This document shows, in pieces, positions 22,334-32,009 of a stretch of DNA of 64,000 nucleotides. Numbering within the stretch: position 1 is the first letter of the stretch; every line of letters starts with the position of its first letter. The notes below the pieces were generated by a model that saw only the letters and a list, made by a program, of their open reading frames with translations, was not told where the DNA came from and ran no database searches. Origin of the DNA: Brevibacterium moorei (lineage in GTDB: Bacteria; Actinomycetota; Actinomycetes; Actinomycetales; Brevibacteriaceae); NCBI RefSeq assembly GCF_024580735.1, contig NZ_JANIJX010000003.1, positions 144,895-208,894 on the forward strand, in the 5' to 3' direction. The translations under genes were made by a program, and so were the position numbers.

Positions 22334-25300
22334 ATGTCTGTCGAACTGGCGACCGCCTATGTCAGCATCCTCCCCACCACTCGTGGTCTCGGTCAGGCGC
22401 TCGTCAAGGACGTGGTCCCGCAGGCCGCCACCGCAGGGCAGAAGGCCGGCTCGTCGATGGGCGCGTCGATCGCGAAGTGGGCCGGCCGCGCGGCGAAGAC
22501 CGGCGCGGTCGCGGCCGGCGCCGTGATCGGTGCGACGCTGATCTCCGGCGTGAAGTCTGCGATCAACCAGCAGACCGCGGAGAAGGTCCTCGGTGGCCTG
22601 TACGGGTCGGCGGACAAGGCCATGGAGACGATGGCGAAGCTGCGCAAGGTCGCGGCCGCCAGCCCGATGGAGTTCGACGCCTATGCCGGTGCCGCCCAGT
22701 CCCTGGCCTATGCCGGGGTCGAAGGTGACAAGGCCGTCGGAATCCTGAAGAACGTCGGCACGGCGATCACCGCGGCCGGCGGCGACACGGACAGCATGGA
22801 TTCGGCGTCCTCGGCGATGCTGAAAATGGTGAACAGCGGCGAAGTGCAGCTGGACACGCTCAACATGCTCTCCGAGGCCGGTGTCCCGATTTTCGCGGGC
22901 CTGGCAGAGGCCTCGGGGAAGTCCGCCAAGCAGATCAAGACGGACGTGTCCAAGGGCAAGGTGCAGATCGACCAGGTCATCGACGTCATGGCCAATGCCG
23001 CGGGGCCCACGTGGGAGAAGACCCTCAAGGCCGGCGAAGAGGGCGCGCAGTCGTTCGGCAATCAGTGGAAGATCCTCGTCGACCGGATCAAGGTCGCAGT
23101 CGGTGAGCAGATCATGCCGCTGCTGGAGAAGCTCGCGCCAATGATGAAGCCCATCGGAGACGCGATCATTGCCGGGATCGGCAAGCTCCCGGACATTTTC
23201 GACACCATCGGCCGTGTCGGTGGGACCACGATCGGCATCCTGAAGGATTGGGCGCCGATGATCCTGGGGATCGCGGGCGCGGTCGCCGCGTGGATCGTCG
23301 TGCAGAAGATCCAGAACGCCCTGTCGTGGGCGGCCTACCTGTGGTCGTCCAAGGACGTCATCCTGGGTGCCGCGCGGATCGCGATCACGAACGGTATCGC
23401 AGCAGCCCAGGCCGGCCTGAACGCGGTCATGTCGGCGAACCCGATCGGGCTGATCATCGCGGGCATCGTCCTGCTGATCGCCGCGTTCGTCATGATGTAC
23501 AAGAAGGTCGGCTGGTTCCGCGATTTCATCAACGCGGTCTGGAACGGCATCAAGGTCGCGGCGAAGGCCGTGGCCGACTGGTTCATGACGTACGTCGTGC
23601 CGGTCCTGGCGGCCGTCTGGGACGGTATCGCAGCCGGTGCGATGTGGCTGTGGAACAACGCCCTGAAGCCCGCGTGGGACGGGATCAAGACCGCGGTCGC
23701 CGCGGTCGTCGACTGGTTCTCCACGAACGTCGCCCCAGTCCTGCAGGCCGTCTGGGACGGTATCGCGACCGGTGCGATGTGGCTGTGGAACAATGCGCTG
23801 AAGCCCGCGTGGGACGGGATCAAGACCGCCGTGGCCGCGGTCGTCGGCTGGTTCTCCACCTATGTCGCCCCGGTTATCCAGGGCACCATCACGGTGCTCG
23901 GCGCGATCTTCCAGTGGCTCTACACGTACATCATCAAGCCCGTATTCACCGGCATCAAGATCTACATCACCGTGTGGTGGACGATCATCAAGGCGATCTT
24001 CACCGCGGTCGTCTGGTTCATCAAGACTGTCCTGGCGCCGATCTTCACGTTCCTGTGGGGTGTAGTCCAGGTCGCATTCAACCTGATCAAGGTCGCCATT
24101 CAGGTGGCCTGGGGCATCATCAAGATCATCTTCGCCGCGATCAAGATGTTCATCCAGAACGTCCTGGCGCCGGCGTTCACGTGGTTCTACAACTCCGTGA
24201 TCCTGCCCGTGTGGAATGGCATCAAGGTCGCCATTCAGGTGGCCTGGGCAGTTATCAAGGTCATTCTCGTCGCGATCAAGGCGTTCATCCAGAACGTCCT
24301 GGCGCCGACGTTCACCTGGTTCCGTGATTCCGTGATCAAGCCCGTGTGGAATGGGGTCAAGGCGGCGATCCAGGCTGTCTGGAATTTCATCAAGAACTAC
24401 GTCTTCACGCCGATCAAGGCGTTCATCCAGAACGTCCTCGCGCCGGCGTTCACGTGGTTCTACAACTCGGTGATAAAGCCGGTCTGGAACGGCATCAAAG
24501 CCGCGATCCAGGCGGCGTGGACGTTCATCAAAACGTACATTTTCACGCCGATGAAGAACTTCGTCCACAACACGCTGGGGCCCGCGTTCACCTGGTTCCG
24601 CGACACCGTCACCCACGTGTGGAACACGATCCGGGGCAACCTGGAAAAGGTCTGGACCAAGATCCGGGTCTACGTGTTCACACCCCTGCAGAAGTTCATC
24701 ATGAAGACCCTGCCGGACGCGTTCAAGCATGGCAAGGACGCGATCGGGCGGGCCTGGGACAAGCTCCAGGACGTCGCGAAGAAGCCGGTCCAGTTCGTCG
24801 TAGACACCGTCATCAACAAGGGTGTCATCGACAACTTCAACAAGATCGCGTCGTTCTTCAAGGTCAAGGAGATCCCACACGTCTCCCTGCCGAAGGGCTT
24901 CCGCACTGGTGGCCACATCTCGGGCCCGGGGTCCGGCACCTCGGATTCCATCCCGGCGTGGCTCTCCGATGGTGAGTTCGTCGTCAACGCGCGCGCCACC
25001 CGCCGCTACCTCCCCCTGCTCCACGCGATCAACGGGGAAAAGGGCGCCGGCTACCGCCAGATGATGAAGGTCGCCGCTCGCCGTGGCCTCCGCGGCATGC
25101 ACGACTACCTCGAATACGGGGGCGAGAAGCTCTCCGCATTCAAGAAGGGCGGTTCGGTCGGCAAGACCGACTCCTCGCCCATGATCCTCAAGGCCCAGCA
25201 GTGGGCCAAGAGCCAGGTCGGCAAGCCCTACATTTGGGGCGGCGTCGGCCCCGCCGGCTACGACTGCTCCGGTTTCATGTCCGCCATCACGAACGTCCTG

Positions 25301-26326
25301 ACCGGCCGCAGCCCGTATCACCGGCTGTTTGCCACGTCGTCGTTCGCAGGCGGCCACGGCGCCGGCGGCTTCAAACCCGGCCTCAAGAGCGCATTCTCGA
25401 TCGGCGTGCACCAGGGCAGCCCAGGCCACACCGCCGGCACCCTCGCCGGCATGAACGTCGAATCCTACGGCCACCACGGCCCCGCCACAGGATCCGGCGC
25501 TCGCGGTGCGACGGACCGGCTGTTCAATCAGCATTTCTATCTGCCGCAGGCCGGTGGTCAGTTCATCGGCGGTGGTGGGGGAGGCGTCGACATTATGTCG
25601 ATGCTCAACCCGTTCACTGTGCTGAACAAGCTGATCGACAAGGTGCCCGGGGCCGGTGGGTTCACCGACCTGATGAAGGGTGCCGCGAAGAAGGCGATCT
25701 CCTGGCCGGTCGAGTTCATCAAGAAGAAGGCCGCCACGCTGATCGACGTCGGTGGTCAGGTGGTGGACTCGCTGGCCACGGGCGCGGCCAAGGCGCAGGT
25801 CCGCTCTGTCGCAGCCCTGTATGGCTGGGGCAGTGGGGCGCAGTGGGACGCGATCGACTGGCTGGTCTCGCACGAGTCCTCCTGGAATCAGAATTCCGCG
25901 AACCCGACCACCTCGGCGCGGGGCCTGTTCCAGAAGATGACCAGCATGCACGGCCCGGTGGAGAAGACCGCGGCCGGGCAGGCCGGCTGGGGTCTGAAGT
26001 ACATCAAATCCCGGTACGGCACGCCGACGGCCGCCAAGGCGTTCTGGCAGGGCCACAACTACTACCGGCACGGTGGCCTCGTCCCGAAGCTCTACGACCA
26101 GGGCGGGGTCCTCGAACCGGGCGTGTCCCTGGTGGCGAACAAGACGCGCCGGCCGGAGTACATTCTGCCGGCCGACGTGACCGACCAACTGCTGGCCGGC
26201 GCCGGGACGCAGTCGTCGACGTCGATGCTCGCCGGGCACCTCACGGTGCAGGCCGTCGACCTCGATGCCGCGTTCCGGAAGCTCGACACCGAACGCCGCA
26301 AGCGTGAGGCGTTGGCGCTCATCTAG
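22334..26326 (+). CDS. Tape measure protein with NlpC/P60-like and lytic transglycosylase domains
   Basis: 1,330 aa, AAGGGGAGACC before ATG 22334. N-terminal tape-measure domain (about 60-290), hydrophobic segments (about 300-400), then Trp-rich repeats to about residue 820, including a 45-residue tandem duplication (135-base period at 23612 and 23747) and several copies of an AFIQNVLAPxFTWF block. Residues about 945-1060 look like an NlpC/P60 peptidase (YDCSGF with Cys978, a later PGHTAG His). Residues about 1160-1250 look like a soluble lytic transglycosylase (SHESSWN, Glu1181). It sets tail length and its wall-degrading domains likely aid DNA entry. At about 0.15 nm per residue it predicts a tail near 200 nm or less (inference). 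Confidence 0.93.
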   Translation: MSVELATAYVSILPTTRGLGQALVKDVVPQAATAGQKAGSSMGASIAKWAGRAAKTGAVAAGAVIGATLISGVKSAINQQTAEKVLGGLYGSADKAMETMAKLRKVAAASPMEFDAYAGAAQSLAYAGVEGDKAVGILKNVGTAITAAGGDTDSMDSASSAMLKMVNSGEVQLDTLNMLSEAGVPIFAGLAEASGKSAKQIKTDVSKGKVQIDQVIDVMANAAGPTWEKTLKAGEEGAQSFGNQWKILVDRIKVAVGEQIMPLLEKLAPMMKPIGDAIIAGIGKLPDIFDTIGRVGGTTIGILKDWAPMILGIAGAVAAWIVVQKIQNALSWAAYLWSSKDVILGAARIAITNGIAAAQAGLNAVMSANPIGLIIAGIVLLIAAFVMMYKKVGWFRDFINAVWNGIKVAAKAVADWFMTYVVPVLAAVWDGIAAGAMWLWNNALKPAWDGIKTAVAAVVDWFSTNVAPVLQAVWDGIATGAMWLWNNALKPAWDGIKTAVAAVVGWFSTYVAPVIQGTITVLGAIFQWLYTYIIKPVFTGIKIYITVWWTIIKAIFTAVVWFIKTVLAPIFTFLWGVVQVAFNLIKVAIQVAWGIIKIIFAAIKMFIQNVLAPAFTWFYNSVILPVWNGIKVAIQVAWAVIKVILVAIKAFIQNVLAPTFTWFRDSVIKPVWNGVKAAIQAVWNFIKNYVFTPIKAFIQNVLAPAFTWFYNSVIKPVWNGIKAAIQAAWTFIKTYIFTPMKNFVHNTLGPAFTWFRDTVTHVWNTIRGNLEKVWTKIRVYVFTPLQKFIMKTLPDAFKHGKDAIGRAWDKLQDVAKKPVQFVVDTVINKGVIDNFNKIASFFKVKEIPHVSLPKGFRTGGHISGPGSGTSDSIPAWLSDGEFVVNARATRRYLPLLHAINGEKGAGYRQMMKVAARRGLRGMHDYLEYGGEKLSAFKKGGSVGKTDSSPMILKAQQWAKSQVGKPYIWGGVGPAGYDCSGFMSAITNVLTGRSPYHRLFATSSFAGGHGAGGFKPGLKSAFSIGVHQGSPGHTAGTLAGMNVESYGHHGPATGSGARGATDRLFNQHFYLPQAGGQFIGGGGGGVDIMSMLNPFTVLNKLIDKVPGAGGFTDLMKGAAKKAISWPVEFIKKKAATLIDVGGQVVDSLATGAAKAQVRSVAALYGWGSGAQWDAIDWLVSHESSWNQNSANPTTSARGLFQKMTSMHGPVEKTAAGQAGWGLKYIKSRYGTPTAAKAFWQGHNYYRHGGLVPKLYDQGGVLEPGVSLVANKTRRPEYILPADVTDQLLAGAGTQSSTSMLAGHLTVQAVDLDAAFRKLDTERRKREALALI
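23612..23881 (+). repeat. 135-base tandem duplication in the tape measure gene
   Basis: The block starting GCCGTCTGGGACGGTATCGC at 23612 recurs at 23747 with few differences, coding twice for AVWDGIAxGAMWLWNNALKP plus AWDGIKTAVAAVV. In-frame duplication of a 45-residue unit would lengthen the tail by one step. Confidence 0.8.
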
Positions 26327-26342
26327 AGGAGAGGACGAACCC

Positions 26343-27830
26343 GTGATTCCCAAGCCGATCGTGTCCCTGCATGGCAGTGGGGAGTCCGTGACTCTCGACC
26401 CGCGGGCCGGGGACTTCGTGCTCATGCAGGGCTCGACTGGCCTGGGGTGGGGGCCGCAGGAGTTGACGACGGCGGCTCTGCCCGGTGGTGGGTCGGTGCT
26501 GCGGCATCGGCGTACCGCCGAGGCTGACGTCGTCGTGCCGTTCCTCCTGTCGGATCGGGACTACTATGTGCGCCGGGATCACCGCCGCCGCCTCGAGCGT
26601 CTCTTCGATGATCGGGTGGAGATCCGGGTGACGCACCCGGACGGCTTGGTCCGCTCCCGCTACGGCTACTACGCTGACGGTCTGCAGGGCGCCTATGGGT
26701 CGGGGGAGGACTCGCACGACGGGCAGAAGCTTTCGCTGACGATCCGGTGTGTGGACCCGTGGTGGTATGGCGCCGCCCGGGGCGAGCGGTTCCAGGTCAA
26801 AACCCGGCGGAAGCCGTTCATTACGGGTGTTTCCGGCGATGCTGTGCGAATCAACCGGCAGCCCAACGGCGGTTTCGAGCATGCGACTGCCGATCCGTGG
26901 ACGTTCGGTGGTGCGGATGCTCAGGCGTGGGCCTACGACTCGGCCGAGCACGTCTCGGGCTCCCGCTCTGTCCGGGTGACGTCGGCGGAGGGTTCCGGTA
27001 CCCCGCATATCCTCACGCCCCAGGCCTCCAGTGGTGGGCTCGCCGGCTTTGGGATCCCCGCATATGGCCTGCAGGTCAAAGCGTCGGCGGGGATCACGCA
27101 CCTGCGCATGCAGATCTGGCATCTCAGCACGTCCACGCCGCCTGTATGGCGGCCGATCGGCCCGAACCCGACGTTCAAAGCGTCCACGGACTGGCAGCGC
27201 CTCGACATCGCCGCACTCACGAATCCCGGCGGCGGGCAGCTCGCCTTGCAGGTCCAGGCGCTCCGCTCGGTCGGCGGGCAGCTGCGGGACGTGCCGGCGG
27301 GGGAGTCGTTCTGGATCGACGAGGTTATCGAAGAGGCCACCGGCCGCGCCGGCGCATTCTTCGACGGCGACACGACCGCCCCGGGCAGGGCGTACACGTG
27401 GGTCTCCGGGCCGGGCTCGACTGCGCAGGAAGAGGCGAAGTCCCAGACAGGTGCCCTGCCGTTCTTCCCGATCCGCCTGTCCGGCTCCACCGTCCAGGGA
27501 ACCTACCGGATGACCGTCGCCGGCGACCTGCCCGCCTATGGCGTCGCCACGGTCACCGGGCCGGGCCGGGACGTGACGATCACGAACCAGGCCACCGGCG
27601 AGCAGATCTTGATCGCCGGTGACATCACCGATCCGATCATCATCGACTCCCGCCCGGGATCCTACGACGTCACCTCGCAGGGCCAGGACATCTGGGACCG
27701 CGTCACCGGGGAACCCTCCATCCTCGTCATGAACCCCGGCCAGGTGGAGTTCTCGATCGCCATGGTCGACGCCACTGCCGCCTCGACCGTGGAGATCACC
27801 TATCAGGAGACATGGAAGGCAGGCATGTGA
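26343..27830 (+). CDS. Distal tail (Dit-like) / minor tail protein
   Basis: 495 aa from GTG 26343 (AGAGGAGAGGACG upstream). N-terminal about 150 residues match siphovirus distal tail proteins (VVVPFLLSDRDYYVRRDHRR, LSLTIRCVDPWWYG). A central carbohydrate-binding-like beta sandwich (about 175-340: PNGGFEHATADPWTFGG, GSRSVRVTSAEGSGTP) is inserted before the C-terminal beta domain, as in evolved Dit proteins that help adsorption. It directly follows the tape measure gene, as usual. Confidence 0.82.
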   Translation: MIPKPIVSLHGSGESVTLDPRAGDFVLMQGSTGLGWGPQELTTAALPGGGSVLRHRRTAEADVVVPFLLSDRDYYVRRDHRRRLERLFDDRVEIRVTHPDGLVRSRYGYYADGLQGAYGSGEDSHDGQKLSLTIRCVDPWWYGAARGERFQVKTRRKPFITGVSGDAVRINRQPNGGFEHATADPWTFGGADAQAWAYDSAEHVSGSRSVRVTSAEGSGTPHILTPQASSGGLAGFGIPAYGLQVKASAGITHLRMQIWHLSTSTPPVWRPIGPNPTFKASTDWQRLDIAALTNPGGGQLALQVQALRSVGGQLRDVPAGESFWIDEVIEEATGRAGAFFDGDTTAPGRAYTWVSGPGSTAQEEAKSQTGALPFFPIRLSGSTVQGTYRMTVAGDLPAYGVATVTGPGRDVTITNQATGEQILIAGDITDPIIIDSRPGSYDVTSQGQDIWDRVTGEPSILVMNPGQVEFSIAMVDATAASTVEITYQETWKAGM

Positions 27831-28936
27831 TGACCATGCAGGTGCGCATGTACGACCCGGGACTGACCCCGCGCGGCATCCTGCCCGTCCTCGGCGGCTC
27901 CGCTGTCCTGCGCAACTCCAACGTGAGCACGTTCTCCCTGAACGTCCACACTGAGAACCCGATCGCAGCCCGGTTCACCACCGGCTGGCACATCGCACTC
28001 GAAGACGACAGCACCCAACTGCTCACCGGCCAGCCCGACAAGATCTCCGTGACCAGTCAGAACGGCGTCCACGACCTGGTCATCTCCGGCCAATCGCACC
28101 TGCGCTGGGTCCGCGACATGATCACCCTGCCCACACCCTCCCGCCCCGTCGACCAGCAGACCGACACCGCCAACTACAAGGTCAAGGGCACGGCCGGGCA
28201 GGTCATCTACGACATGCTCCGCACCCACATAGGCCAGACCGCCCGGGACGAGAACCGCCGCCCCATCACCATCACCCGCGGCCCCGACGGCGCCCAAACC
28301 CTCGTCGACTCCCGCTTCCAGAACCTCCTCGACGAAACCCGCGCGATCCTCGGCACCCTCCGCCTGACCACCTGGATGGAGGGCAGCCAGATCCACGCCG
28401 GCGCGATCGCCACCCGCAACCTCACCCGCTCCGTCCGCCTCTCCGAAGCCTCCGCCGGACTCACCGGGTACACGTACGAACTCGAAGCACCCACAGTCAC
28501 CCGCGTCCTCGTCGCCGGCCAAGGCGTCGGTGCCGCCCGCACGATGAAACTCCACACCGGCAACCCGAACGAGTGGGGCGTCAACGTCCTCCAATTCCAA
28601 GACCGCCGTGACACTGACGATGCCGACGAGCTCGAAAAAGCTGGCACCGACACCCTCACCGAAGGCCAGGAGAAAGCCTCCATCACCCTGGAAACCACCG
28701 ACACCATCGGAAAACGCTTCGCCCGCGATTTCGACCTCGGCGACACCGTCACCGTCACCCTCGCCACCGGCGTCCAAATCCAAGACATCGTCCAAACCGC
28801 CGACATCACCTGGGACGAAAAAGGCCGCCAAGTGAAACTCCAGATCGGGCCCACCCAAGAAGACCTCGACGCCCCCGCCTGGGTCAAACGAGTCCACAAA
28901 CTCCGCACCGACCTCCGACGACTCCAAACCGTCTAA
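27830..28936 (+). CDS. Tail tip protein (Gp37-like minor tail protein)
   Basis: 368 aa from ATG 27830 in a TGATG junction with the Dit gene. Sequence style (VRMYDPGLTPRGILP, NTHTENPIAARF region, TTWMEGSQIHAGAI, RQVKLQIGPTQEDLDAP) matches the ReqiPepy6 Gp37-like family of actinophage tail proteins, likely the baseplate hub (Tal-like) structure. Family assignment is from memory. Confidence 0.72.
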   Translation: MTMQVRMYDPGLTPRGILPVLGGSAVLRNSNVSTFSLNVHTENPIAARFTTGWHIALEDDSTQLLTGQPDKISVTSQNGVHDLVISGQSHLRWVRDMITLPTPSRPVDQQTDTANYKVKGTAGQVIYDMLRTHIGQTARDENRRPITITRGPDGAQTLVDSRFQNLLDETRAILGTLRLTTWMEGSQIHAGAIATRNLTRSVRLSEASAGLTGYTYELEAPTVTRVLVAGQGVGAARTMKLHTGNPNEWGVNVLQFQDRRDTDDADELEKAGTDTLTEGQEKASITLETTDTIGKRFARDFDLGDTVTVTLATGVQIQDIVQTADITWDEKGRQVKLQIGPTQEDLDAPAWVKRVHKLRTDLRRLQTV

Positions 28937-28956
28937 CACACCACACACGACACCCC

Positions 28957-29000
28957 CAGCCCCGCCAGCACCACACCATGTGGCGCTCGCGGGGCTGTTT
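28957..29000 (+). terminator. Terminator after the tail tip gene
   Basis: CAGCCCCGC (28957-28965) pairs with GCGGGGCTG (28989-28997) and is followed by TTT. An inner CCAC/GTGG stem extends it. It separates tail tip from fibre gene. Confidence 0.7.
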
Positions 29001-29017
29001 GATGGAAGGGACCCCTG

Positions 29018-30082
29018 ATGGCTGATCCGACAGCATATGACCTCGTCCAGGATGACCGCCTGACAGATCTGGAAACCCTCGTCACGCCGCAGCCGAAGCC
29101 TCCAGCAGGCACCGAATACAGCTTCCCGGTGGTGGGGCAGGACATTACGGATGCCGAGTACCGGCAGATGATGATGGCCCAGGGTAATGGTGTCTTGGAC
29201 CAGGGTGGGCAGCCCTACTGGTTGCGCAACCTCGACAACGCCACCGACACTGCACAGATCACCGTGTCGAAAACTGCGGAGGACGCCAAAGCGGTCATAG
29301 GCGGGTTCTTCCACCGTCTCACAGCTGACAAGACGATCAGCCTCCCTCCCGTCACCAAAGCCACCACTTACTATGTCTGTCTCACCTACGATCCGCAGCA
29401 GGCAACCAACCCCGCCGGGCCCATCACCCTCCAGGTGTACGCGGGCACACCACCGACCACACAGGGCAAAATCCACATCACCCTCTGGCGCGTCCCCCGC
29501 AACCCCAACCAACTCCTCGCCGCCACCACCCCGCAGCGAGTCCGCCCGAAGATCGCCCCGACCATCACCGTGGACCACTTCGTGGACCTCCCCGACCCCT
29601 CCACTGTCCTCTGGGGCACACGGGCCTCCGTCACCAACGAGCCACCCGAACGCGAATACCGGGCCTGGGGATCATCGGAAGAAACCGGTGCACCGGAAAC
29701 ATGGAAGCGCGTCGGCGGTACTTGGCATGAACGAGCCGACACCGCCTCCTATAAATGGCCTGGGCACGGGCACCGGGCGGCCTACAAGACGGAAAACGGG
29801 CGCGTCTACCTCCGTGGCAGGGTCACCCGCGCAGACGCTACAACGTTCAACCCCAATGTGGACGGCGGGGACGGTTTCAATGTCCTGCAGCTGCCCGATG
29901 ACATGGCGCCGGCGGCGGAAGAGCGGTTCATCGTCACTGGGGGATTCTCCCAAGCGACGGTCCCTTTCGGTGCACTCCACGTCAAAGCTGACGGATCATG
30001 CCGACTATTCGTCAGCAACAACATCATGACGTGGGTGGACCTAGCCGGGATCAGCTTCGACCACAAGAGTTCAGAATCATGA
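29018..30082 (+). CDS. Tail fibre / receptor-binding candidate
   Basis: 354 aa, GGAAGGGACCCCTG before ATG 29018. N-terminal docking segment, then beta-rich domains (TISLPPVTKATTYYVCLTYD, GRVYLRGRVTRADATTFNP, ending in a jelly-roll-like SCRLFVSNNIMTWVDLAGIS). The C-terminal region has the look of phage receptor-binding or fibre tip domains. Position between tail tip and lysis genes agrees. Lower GC and more A-rich codons in the C-terminal third suggest domain exchange. Confidence 0.65.
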   Translation: MADPTAYDLVQDDRLTDLETLVTPQPKPPAGTEYSFPVVGQDITDAEYRQMMMAQGNGVLDQGGQPYWLRNLDNATDTAQITVSKTAEDAKAVIGGFFHRLTADKTISLPPVTKATTYYVCLTYDPQQATNPAGPITLQVYAGTPPTTQGKIHITLWRVPRNPNQLLAATTPQRVRPKIAPTITVDHFVDLPDPSTVLWGTRASVTNEPPEREYRAWGSSEETGAPETWKRVGGTWHERADTASYKWPGHGHRAAYKTENGRVYLRGRVTRADATTFNPNVDGGDGFNVLQLPDDMAPAAEERFIVTGGFSQATVPFGALHVKADGSCRLFVSNNIMTWVDLAGISFDHKSSES

Positions 30083-30139
30083 CCTCGGCTGAAGACATCG
30101 GCCCTTGTATCTGAGAGGACACGGAAAGGAGCCGCGCGT

Positions 30140-30367
30140 GTGGATGACATCATGCAACTCCTCAAGTCCCTCGGCGGGCCAGCAGGTCTGGTCGGCGGGG
30201 TCGTCTGGGTCTTCCTGTACTTCCGCAAGACGGATCGGGAGCTGCGTGACGAACAGCGTGCCGACAACGACTCGCTGCGCAAGGAGCGCGACGAGCTCAT
30301 TGAGCGGATCCGCCAGCTCAATGACGATAACGAGCACCTGCGCAACCAGCTTCGGGAGCGGCCATGA
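30140..30367 (+). CDS. Small membrane protein with coiled coil, lysis region
   Basis: 75 aa from GTG 30140 (GGAAAGGAG upstream). One hydrophobic helix (about 8-27) followed by a charged coiled coil (about 30-72). ATGA overlap with the next gene. Likely a holin-associated or second holin protein; function inferred from place. Confidence 0.6.
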   Translation: MDDIMQLLKSLGGPAGLVGGVVWVFLYFRKTDRELRDEQRADNDSLRKERDELIERIRQLNDDNEHLRNQLRERP

Positions 30368-31038
30368 GTAGACATGCACGCCACCGCCGGCACCTGCCTG
30401 CCCAGTGGAAGCTCTGGCTGGCGATCACCCTCGCTCTGGCTGGTGTGGCTTTGCTGGCGTTCAATCAGTGGGAGGCTCGCCACGAGGCGGCCCAGCAGGC
30501 GTCCAACGCGGAGCAGCTCGCCACGGAGGTGCAGCGGGCTTGCGCGCAGGGCGACATTCTCGTCGGCGGCCGCTCGATCTGCCAGCAGGCCAACGACACA
30601 CAGGCCAAGGCCCAGGACGTCGACGCCGGCGCCCTGGCCGGCCCGCCCGGGCCCCGTGGTGCGCCCGGCCGTGACGGTACCGACGGCAGCCCAGGCCCTG
30701 CAGGGCCTGCAGGCCGGGCGGGGAAGCCCGGGCAGGGTTCAATCATCCCCGGCCCTGCCGGGCAACCGGGCAAGGACGGTCAAGCGGGCCAGGATTCCAC
30801 TGTCCCGGGCCCCGCCGGCAAGCCCGGGGCGCCTGGGGAGGACGGGAAGCCGGGGGAGCGTGGCCCGGTGGGCCCGGCTGGTGATGACGGGAAGCCTGGC
30901 CGTGGCATCAAGACGATCACGTGCAGTTCGGGTAACGACTGGCACGTCACCTACACCGACGACACCACGACCACGGTTGACGGGCCCTGCCGTGTCCCCA
31001 CCCCAGAACCGAATCCTGAGCCCACGCCTGCGGGGTAG
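30364..31038 (+). CDS. Membrane-anchored collagen-like protein
   Basis: 224 aa. One transmembrane helix (about 16-34), a helical stalk, then about 95 residues of collagen-type G-x-y triplets ([20 protein letters not shown] and onward), and a short C-terminal domain with two cysteines ([15 protein letters not shown]). It lies between the small coiled-coil gene and the endolysin. It could be a surface stalk or tail-associated fibre; collagen repeats are common in phages. Function uncertain. Confidence 0.65.
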   Translation: MSRHARHRRHLPAQWKLWLAITLALAGVALLAFNQWEARHEAAQQASNAEQLATEVQRACAQGDILVGGRSICQQANDTQAKAQDVDAGALAGPPGPRGAPGRDGTDGSPGPAGPAGRAGKPGQGSIIPGPAGQPGKDGQAGQDSTVPGPAGKPGAPGEDGKPGERGPVGPAGDDGKPGRGIKTITCSSGNDWHVTYTDDTTTTVDGPCRVPTPEPNPEPTPAG

Positions 31039-31057
31039 CTCGGGTTTCATCGATGTC

Positions 31058-31081
31058 AGGACCGCTCCGGCGGTCCTTTTT
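31058..31081 (+). terminator. Rho-independent terminator before the endolysin gene
   Basis: AGGACCGC and GCGGTCCT form an 8-base stem with loop TCCG, followed by TTTTT. Confidence 0.8.
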
Positions 31082-31102
31082 CATGCCCACAAGGAGGCAC
31101 GA

Positions 31103-32008
31103 ATGAGTACCAGCCAGAACGGCTATATCGCCAACGACCGCAGCCTCATCAAGACGAGCACGGTCGCCGGCGCTCGGTTCCCGGTCCGCAAGGGTGACGT
31201 GTCCATCGTGCTCATGCACGTGGCGCAGCGGTTCCATGCCACGGTCGAGCCTCTCAACCCGAGGGAGTGCTACGGGTATGCGGAGCGCAAGATTCGCGGC
31301 AGCTCCACCACCCTGTCGAATCACGCGTCCGGCACCGCAATCGACCTGAACTCGTCTGATCACTGGCTCGGCGACGTTGGAACGTTCTCGAAGGCCCAGC
31401 GCAAGGCGATCGCGAAGATCCTCGCAGGCTGTGACGGCGTAATCCGGTGGGGCGGCAACTATCGCGGCCGCAAGGACGAGATGCATTTTGAGATCAACAA
31501 GGGCACCGCCGCCGTCAAGGCCCTCGCACAGAAAATCACCAAGGGCGGGACCAGCGTGCCCGCCGAGAAGGGAACCGACATGGACCGCATCCACTCCGGC
31601 AGCCACTCCAAGCACCAGACCATCCCAGCCGGCAAAACCGTGCGCATCCGCACCAACGCCAACGGCGACTACACGATGGGATCGACCAAGAAGGGCCAGT
31701 GCCTCGTCACCGGGTACACGCTCGGCGCCACCGGCCTGCTCGCCCACGAGAAGGTCAACATCCGCCGCGTCATCGTGGACTACAACGCGAAGAAGAAGAG
31801 GTCCACCATCCGGTCCCGCGGCGTCTTCCACGAGCTCCACGGCACGGGCAACGGCACCTACGTCCGCAAGGACGGCGCATTCGTCGATGGGAAGTGCGGG
31901 TACGGGCCCCACGGGGACGAGAAGCCGCGCCTGCACATGGAGATCGAGAACCCCACCAAGCACCCGATCACCATCACCTACGCCGGCCACGACACGATTG
32001 GAAACTGA
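31103..32008 (+). CDS. Endolysin, M15-type peptidase (VanY-like)
   Basis: 301 aa from ATG 31103 (AAGGAGG upstream). Residues about 55-150 carry the zinc peptidase motif set: SNHASGTAIDLN (His and Asp ligands) and DEMHFEIN (catalytic Glu, His ligand), with VIRWGGNYRG between. This is typical of phage L-alanyl-D-glutamate or D-Ala-D-Ala peptidases. Residues about 175-301 form a separate beta-rich domain, presumably wall-binding. Works with the adjacent holins to release progeny. Confidence 0.9.
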   Translation: MSTSQNGYIANDRSLIKTSTVAGARFPVRKGDVSIVLMHVAQRFHATVEPLNPRECYGYAERKIRGSSTTLSNHASGTAIDLNSSDHWLGDVGTFSKAQRKAIAKILAGCDGVIRWGGNYRGRKDEMHFEINKGTAAVKALAQKITKGGTSVPAEKGTDMDRIHSGSHSKHQTIPAGKTVRIRTNANGDYTMGSTKKGQCLVTGYTLGATGLLAHEKVNIRRVIVDYNAKKKRSTIRSRGVFHELHGTGNGTYVRKDGAFVDGKCGYGPHGDEKPRLHMEIENPTKHPITITYAGHDTIGN

Positions 32009-32009
32009 C

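Noticed and set aside
21554..26425. 1,623-codon open frame on the minus strand
   Set aside because: It lies antisense to the tape measure, tail chaperone and part of the tail genes, all with clear motifs and ribosome sites. High GC and biased third positions leave the opposite strand open; the antisense protein has no domain, only Arg/Asp/Gly-rich repeats mirrored from the tape measure repeats.
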